Of a stretch of 64,000 nucleotides of DNA, positions 58,402 to 64,000 are shown one piece after another; the stretch's first letter is position 1; each line of letters opens with the position of its first letter. Position numbers and translations under genes: made by a program. This DNA is from Macrotrachela quadricornifera (Eukaryota > Rotifera > Eurotatoria > Philodinida > Philodinidae), in the NCBI GenBank assembly GCA_022393335.1, contig JAJEKB010021308.1, positions 2,015,987 through 2,079,986 on the forward strand, written 5' to 3'. Under the pieces are notes generated by a model. That model was given only the letters and a program-made list of their open reading frames with translations. It was not told where the DNA came from and ran no database searches.

Positions 58402-61400
58402 ATGTCAAGCGAAACTCCAAAAAAAATACCTGGTAAGATAATGAATGAAGAACATATGAGAGCAAGTTGTTGCATTTCATATTAAAAAAAATATTCAATC
58501 TTGATGAATTTCTCACTTTATTAGTTTCTTTTACGAGCGTGGTTTTTAATCGTCTACATTTTCCATATCTTCATAGGAAAAAAAGCTTCTTGGTTGGCAA
58601 ATTAATAGTTTCTTTAATTTATATTATAGATACAACTTCATGTTCCAATGGTCATTCACTTGATGCTGATCTTTGGTGCAAGGATTGTGGAAAACATGGA
58701 AAATATTATTGCTCTAATTGTTACATACTGGTTCATACACCGATTGCACTTCAAGACCATGAGTCAATACCAATTCAACAAAAACCATGGCAACCGAATC
58801 CATGTGAAAAACATCCAGATGAGAAACTTACATATTGGTGTAGAAATTGTGAAACTTTTGGTTGCGTTCATTGCATCTTGTTTCAACATAAAGATCATCT
58901 ATTTGATTCAATACAAGATGCAGCCAAAAGTAAAGAACCAAAGGTCAGTATTTAATATATAACATTTTCATGAATTCATTAAAAAAAATCGAAAGCTTTT
59001 TCTTTATTTTGTAGCTGCTAGTTTGGATTAAACAATTACAAGAATCTATAGATCAATTATTAAAGGACTTGACAACACTGATAACTAACACTGAAAATCT
59101 TACAGTTGAAAAGGTTACTGAATTTTTTGATTCCATACGTGTGATGATTAACGAAAAGGAAGATCACTTGAAACACCAGATTTGTGCAATTGAAACAAAA
59201 AATAAGGAATTAGTTGAGAATTGTACAACAAAATTAATGGACATGCAGACAAGACTAAACAAAGAAGGCAAAGATTTCGAAGTCATCGTTGAGACCAATG
59301 ATCCAAAACAACAATTACAAGAGCAGAAAATCTTGTCCGACTACTTAAAAGAGATCGTAATAGATTTGGACAATATGAGAGATTCTATCAAAATTAAGTG
59401 TTATCTTGAAGGAATCCATACATTACGTAATATTGCTGAAATCATGAAACAAATCTTCATTGTGGAAGAGAAATCAGGTAATCATATGTTTATTCTTCCC
59501 ATTGATATGTCTAGTAGCGTTTCAAATAATTCCATTTGACACATAAGAGCAATCCACTACGATTCAAATGTCAAAATGAGACACATGATTTTTGCAAGAA
59601 TTCTGTTCCAATAACATCCAAACAAGGATACGAAAGTTTGTTTCAAAAGGGCCAAAATTTTTCACTTGACAGAAGAATAAAATCTTGTTCTGATACAAAA
59701 AATTGTTCTCATGGATCTTGAGCGCGTTGTAGAAATTTAGATAAAGGAAAGTATCTACTACTAGAGATATACGGGCAGCAATTTTTGAGGTGCCGCGCGA
59801 CCCGCCTTGTGAGATTTGCTAACCCTATCCCACTCGTCTCCGAAGATATTTTCGTTCATCATTGATGGATTAAGGTTACTTCTCCTTTGAGATATGGTAA
59901 CACCAGCTGAACTGTATTCACGCTCGATTGCACATGAAGAAGCAGAGATATAAAATACCTTTTTTGCTAATACGGATAAATTGGGCAATAATAATGAAAT
60001 ATGCGCATTTTGTTAATTTCACGAAGAAAAACCAAATAATGAAAAAGACAAAGAATGAATCAGCTTCATTGTGATAGGTCCAGAACGATCAACCAATCGA
60101 TGTATTTGAAATTGCATGCGTAAAATAATGATATCTGTCAATTATTTCCAACGGTTCTCTATTGTGCTCTGAAAAAATTCTTCACTCACCCGAACCCGTA
60201 AGAAATTATATCCGCCCGTCTGAGAACCGAATCCTTTTAACCTGAATCGCACCCATCCCGATCGGCTCGTGCGTCTTCAACACCCGTAACCCGCACATCT
60301 CTGTCTACTATCACGAAAATATTTCGGCTATATATATATGTATGTTGTTCGAGAACGGTTGTAATGCTAATATTGACGTGTATCTATAATTCATCAATGA
60401 AAATATAAATTGTTTCAACCATTATCATCTCTTTGAATACAAATATATGCAGTCCACTCATTTGCTAATAATCTTTGACATGCAATGATATAACCAAAAA
60501 TCTACATTTTTATATTCATTAATAGGCTTGACCGGTACTCAACATCCATTTGTGCCCGTCTTTAAAAAAGATACGATGGTGAAATATGGAACACAGACGG
60601 AGATTCAGACAAAATTGCAACATATTTGTTGCATGCCAATTTATCAAAACAAATCAACCGAGGTCTCAGTTTTAGAATTAAAACATCAATCAATGTACAA
60701 TTTATTGAATTTCTAGGAGTTACGCTTAGAAGACCTACTAGCATATCGAACGTTTCCAACGACGACTGACTCGTTACCATCATCGTCTACGACGTCGCTA
60801 TCTTCATCCGAGCTTCCGCCCTTTGTTTTCACAACGCCTACACCACAGCTACCTCTGTTTGATATACCATCTTCTACGACGACAACAACAGCACCAACGT
60901 TTTTTGGGTTTGGTGCACCTTCTTCCACTATGACCACGACAGAGTCATCACAATTTTCATTTGGGGCATCCCCTTCCACCGATACAACAACAGCACCATC
61001 AACATATTCTTTATTTGGTACACCTTCTTCCACTACAACCACAGAAACATCACCATTCTCATTTGGGACATCCTCTTCCACCGATACAACAACAGCACCA
61101 TCAACATATTCTTTATTTGGTACACCTTCTTCCACTATGGCCACGGCAGGGTCATCACAATTTTCATTTGGGGCATCCCCTTCCACTTATACGACAACAG
61201 CACCATCAACATATTCTTTATTTGGAGCACCTTCTTCCACTATGACCTCGGCAGGGTCATCACCATTTTCATTTGGGGCATCCCCTTCCACCTATACGAC
61301 AACAGCACCATCAACATATTCTTTATTTGGTACACCTTCTTCTACTACAACCACAGCAACATCACCATTCTCATTTGGGACATCCTCTTCCACCGATACA

Positions 61401-62432
61401 ACAACAGCACCATCAACACATTCTTTATTTAGAGCACCTTCTTCTACTACGGCTACGGCGGGATCATCACCATTTTCATTTGGGGTATCATCTTCTACTT
61501 ATTTTTTTTCTCATTCAGATCGGTGTGGATTAGTTCGATTCGGTCTGACGCTTTTGCAGTTTCATTTAGGTTAGATTCTAATTTTTTGGAAGAGTACCAG
61601 TTCAGTTTCAAAAAAACACGAACCGATCTCATCATTTTAGTTAAGTAGCACCATAAAGTGTATTTGAGATTATTTCATACATTAAAGAACTCCACAATCA
61701 GAAAAAATAGTATTTATAAAATTAGGTTACCACCCTATTCATTTATCAGTATCCCTAAGATACTGTAATATAAGTCTAATCTAATGAGACTTCGTATATA
61801 GAAGAAAAATTTACAATGTTTAAAAGCAAAAGCATCATTCTATTAACAACGTTAGAAAACTCACAGATAGTGAAATATTTGTTTAGAATCCGACCATATC
61901 GAAAGAATCAATTATAGATGTTATTAGAAGAGCAGAAGCTACAGCTAAAAGAAATGATGAATTGATTTGTCAAATAAATGGTATGACTGATGAAATTACT
62001 ATTGTGACTTATGTTTTTACTCGACAAGATAATGGAAGTTATTCAATCGAAGAAACTAAACCAGTCAATCGTCAAGCACAGACAATTGTTTCGGAATGGA
62101 AAGATGTTATCGAACTTATTCAAATTGAGGATATTTTTAATGATAAAATTAATTACAACTGCACTAATTACCAGGATATGATACGTTTAAATAATGATAT
62201 GCTATTGGTTGTGAAAAAATACGAATCACTTGCCGATGAAGATCAATCTCTCCCGATAGTCAATAAATTTGATGTGAATTTTTGTCGTATTGAAACAGCT
62301 CTTCAAAAGCTTCTTGAATACCTTCGCACTGGAGGTCAATGCAATTTAGATGATATTAAACAACGAATGAATAAAATCAACAACGAAATAAACGACCTAC
62401 AAGACAAATACAAGAATATGAGTTTTTCATAG
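58402..62432 (+). CDS. B-box zinc-finger protein with coiled coil and FG-nucleoporin-like repeats, six exons
   Basis: Exons 58402-58432, 58630-58943, 59015-59477, 60526-60662, 60717-61484 and 61887-62432 join in matching phases (1, 0, 1, 0, 0) with GT-AG ends, giving 752 residues. Residues 14-105 hold two B-box-like zinc modules (CSNGH, WCKDCGKHGKYYCSNC; then CEKHPDEKLTYWCRNC, CVHCILFQHKDH) without a RING before them. Residues 116-260 form a coiled coil, as in TRIM proteins. Residues 315-570 are Ser/Thr-rich with about twelve FG motifs alternating as SLFG and FSFG in 34-35-residue units, like FG nucleoporins. The last 180 residues are mixed helix/coil, ending in a coiled coil (INNEINDLQDKYKNM). 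The last junction (61484/61887) is the least certain; without it the frame ends at 61574. Function is unknown; binding to transport receptors through the FG motifs is a guess. Confidence 0.72.
59762..60303 (-). mobile_element. hAT remnant in intron 3 of the B-box/FG gene
   Basis: Ends: tagagatatacggg at 59762 and the complement of CAGAGATGTGCGGGTTAC ending 60303. Flanks TCTACTAC (59754-59761) and TCTACTAT (60304-60311) are a 7/8 target duplication. On the minus strand, 59988-59761 encodes the hAT C-terminal dimerisation motif (LSVLAKKVFYISASSCAIER, then EYSSAG and SQRRSNLNP). Internal deletions have removed the rest. It lies antisense to the host gene. Confidence 0.82.
60976..61484 (+). repeat. 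Coding tandem repeat, 102-105 bp units
   Basis: About five units (starts near 60981, 61083, 61188, 61293, 61395), each encoding TTTAPSTYSLFG, then SPFSFG with Ser/Thr spacers. Unit length varies between 34 and 35 codons, always in frame. DNA identity between units is high, so the array expanded recently or is kept uniform by conversion. Confidence 0.85.
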
Positions 62433-63089
62433 TTCAATATTAATTCATATTAAACTAATTATATGACTTTTCTTTTAAAAACACATAATGCTTGCCAAAG
62501 GTGACTCGCTTAACTCTCGAGTGAAATCTTTCTATCTATCTCGAGAATCATTGATGAATAAATCGTCAACGAATGTGACGCTATAGCCAATTCAGTTTGA
62601 ACGAATCTCCCACATTTTATGATTTCTAAAACTAAAACTATCAATCTTAAATTCGAAAAATATCAAGTACCCACGCTTTTCTCATCATAGATAACATTTT
62701 TTGACTTTTATAGTGCATTGATAGAGTACTGTGATGAATCGTATGGTTATTTATATGGAAGATAAGTTATATAATGAGTATCTAACGAAGCAAAAAGAAG
62801 AGTTGAATAGAATATTAGTGATTGTTTTATAACAATAGTATCCTTGAGAGGTTTATATCATGCACAAAACTAAGAAAACTTTTGATAGATGTGTTTATTT
62901 TTCTTGAGAACGCAACGTATATCACGAAAAGTAGAAGAAAACTACATTCGAAGAAAAATCACCGAATATTCATTATTTCATTAAGAGTAAAAAAAAATAA
63001 TATTGTTGGTGAGATTGACGATCAGATGTGATTAACAAAATTATATAGAGAGTACACTTGCTGACCACTTCCTATCAACAATCTGTACA
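62433..63089. other. Intergenic stretch after the B-box/FG gene
   Basis: Contains a solo MITE-type end at 62488-62520 (gactcgcttaactctcgagt), otherwise A+T-rich without convincing frames. The 69-codon frame at 62822-63031 is Lys/Ile-rich and not called. Confidence 0.45.
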
Positions 63090-63480
63090 ATATTTTCTTC
63101 CACCTACTTGTTCATCACCATGACACATTGCTTCTACTTGCTATGTTTTCATCCAGCCATGTGATATGCTGACATTTTGTCAGAGTAATAATACTTGTCT
63201 TCCTGATACTACTATTTACTCTGGTTACATCTGTTTCTGTTCATCGGGATTCAATAGTACACAATGTCAACTCGATTCTCGATCTTGTCAGTCAAATACT
63301 TGTTGATTGTCAATCGTGATGCTGTGAAAATATTCAATGTTTTGAACAAGGTGTTTGTGCAACTCGAAAATAATTCAGCTTTCATCGCCATATCCAGTTT
63401 ATTTGAGATATGTCTGGTAATCTTGGTTTCAAATGTATTGTAATAGAAAATGTAGCCGACTAGGAAATCATTGGACAGCA
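63090..63480 (+). pseudogene. Decayed EGF-repeat coding relic
   Basis: Frames near 63160-63305 encode an EGF module: PCDMLTFCQSNNTCLPDTTI, YSGYICFCSSGFNSTQCQL, then RSCQSNTC followed by a TGA where Trp is usual in this family. A second module begins CENIQCFEQGVCATRK and is ended by TAA at about 63373. Both have rotifer-type EGF spacing. It is probably the degraded ectodomain of a receptor or secreted protein. Confidence 0.6.
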
Positions 63481-63649
63481 GCCATCCATGCTCTACTCGG
63501 ATCGCGTTACATAAATAAGTTATTTTATTGGATTCAAAAGATATTAAAATATGTTTTCAAAGACTTGTATGTCTACAGGTTTAGGAAAAAAATTGTTAAA
63601 GACACAAATAGGTTAAGAAAAAAAATGAATATGTATTTCGTTTATTATA

Positions 63650-64000
63650 TCATTCTTGTCCGTTTATGATGAGCTTTGGTCGTCGACTAACATCGGGATT
63701 AGAAAAGGAGCAAAATTCGACCACTCGATAAGCCTCTTCTGTTCGCATAATTAATTGTAAACCATAATTACTCTCAGGACCAGCAATACGAATATCACGT
63801 ACCAATTCAGTTATATTTAAAGTGACATTGTAAAATGCAGTTAAATCTGTAGCTGGAATGGTCACTTCATTGACAGATGTTGTCATGGGTTGATTCTGCC
63901 ATGTCACATTGGTTAATGACCATAGTGATATCACACGCCGAAGAACGGCTTCATTGGGTAAATCCGCCCGAAAATTAACACCATATAGTTTTAGAAGCAC
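63650..64000 (-). CDS. DNRLRE-domain protein, C-terminal part (runs off the edge)
   Basis: 116 codons open to the window edge; the start lies beyond 64000. The sequence has LLKLYGVNF, ISLWSLTNVTWQNQPM, a long turn, FYNVTLNITELVRDI, NYGLQLIMRTEE and VVEFCSFSNPD, then RRPKLII. This is the pattern of the DNRLRE/CBM96-like beta-sandwich (vTWnnqP ... dvT..v ... GL.L ... rPkL.v). These domains occur in extracellular or carbohydrate-binding proteins. The rest of the protein, including any signal peptide, is not visible. Confidence 0.72.
   Translation of the reverse strand: MLLKLYGVNFRADLPNEAVLRRVISLWSLTNVTWQNQPMTTSVNEVTIPATDLTAFYNVTLNITELVRDIRIAGPESNYGLQLIMRTEEAYRVVEFCSFSNPDVSRRPKLIINGQE

Noticed and set aside
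60713..61186. 157-codon minus-strand frame opposite the FG repeats
   Set aside because: It is the antisense shadow of a coding tandem repeat. The + frame splices cleanly to the B-box exons and has FG motifs.

Overview
The window looks like A+T-rich nuclear DNA of a small invertebrate, most likely a bdelloid rotifer (Adineta/Rotaria type). That is inference. It rests on short spliceable introns (three of 54 bp), on families known to be expanded in bdelloids (ADP-ribosyltransferase plus TPR proteins, LDLa/EGF seven-helix receptors, F-box proteins, MACPF proteins, DNRLRE proteins), and on a dense layer of decayed DNA transposons, above all hAT. There are no operons and no bacterial-type signals.

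Host genes, left to right: a small secreted or anchored beta-rich protein (2290-2775, +); a three-exon two-TM protein (4462-5155, +); a VWA5A-like VIT/VWA protein with a long coiled coil (12215-15067, -); an ADP-ribosyltransferase/TPR protein with two frameshifts (16929-19468, -); an LDLa/EGF/7TM receptor split by one in-frame stop (27020-31618, -); a TIMP/netrin-like secreted protein (42334-42798, -); an F-box protein (46537-48363, +); a perforin-2-like MACPF protein (49077-50822, -); a six-exon gene encoding two B-boxes, a coiled coil, FG-nucleoporin-like repeats and a second coiled region (58402-62432, +); a decayed EGF array (63090-63480, +); and a DNRLRE-domain protein running off the right edge (63650-64000, -).

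Mobile DNA: a hAT element (5386-11146) contains a second complete hAT with a perfect 8-bp duplication (5896-8796) and a MITE near its 3' end. Another hAT (19923-24793, perfect 8-bp duplication) contains a 1054-bp non-autonomous element (8-bp duplication) and a tRNA-derived SINE (14-bp duplication). Remnants of Merlin/IS1595-like, piggyBac and another DDE transposase are present. Four short elements lie at 55580-57141 and in an intron at 59762-60303; three of these carry recognisable 8-bp duplications.

The gene-free stretch 31850-41080 is repeat-built. It holds a 3.9-kb palindrome with arms of about 420 bp, three arrays of the same 34-bp minisatellite in both orientations, a tandem repeat of about 175 bp, and a 963-bp element with very long terminal inverted repeats. 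The stretches 42800-46500 and 50823-54000 hold nothing I can assign.

The genes do not form an obvious pathway. Several are extracellular or membrane proteins (receptor, MACPF, TIMP-like, EGF, DNRLRE) or belong to fast-evolving families (F-box, ART-TPR). Together with the transposon load and the broken genes, this suggests an accessory, possibly subtelomere-like region.
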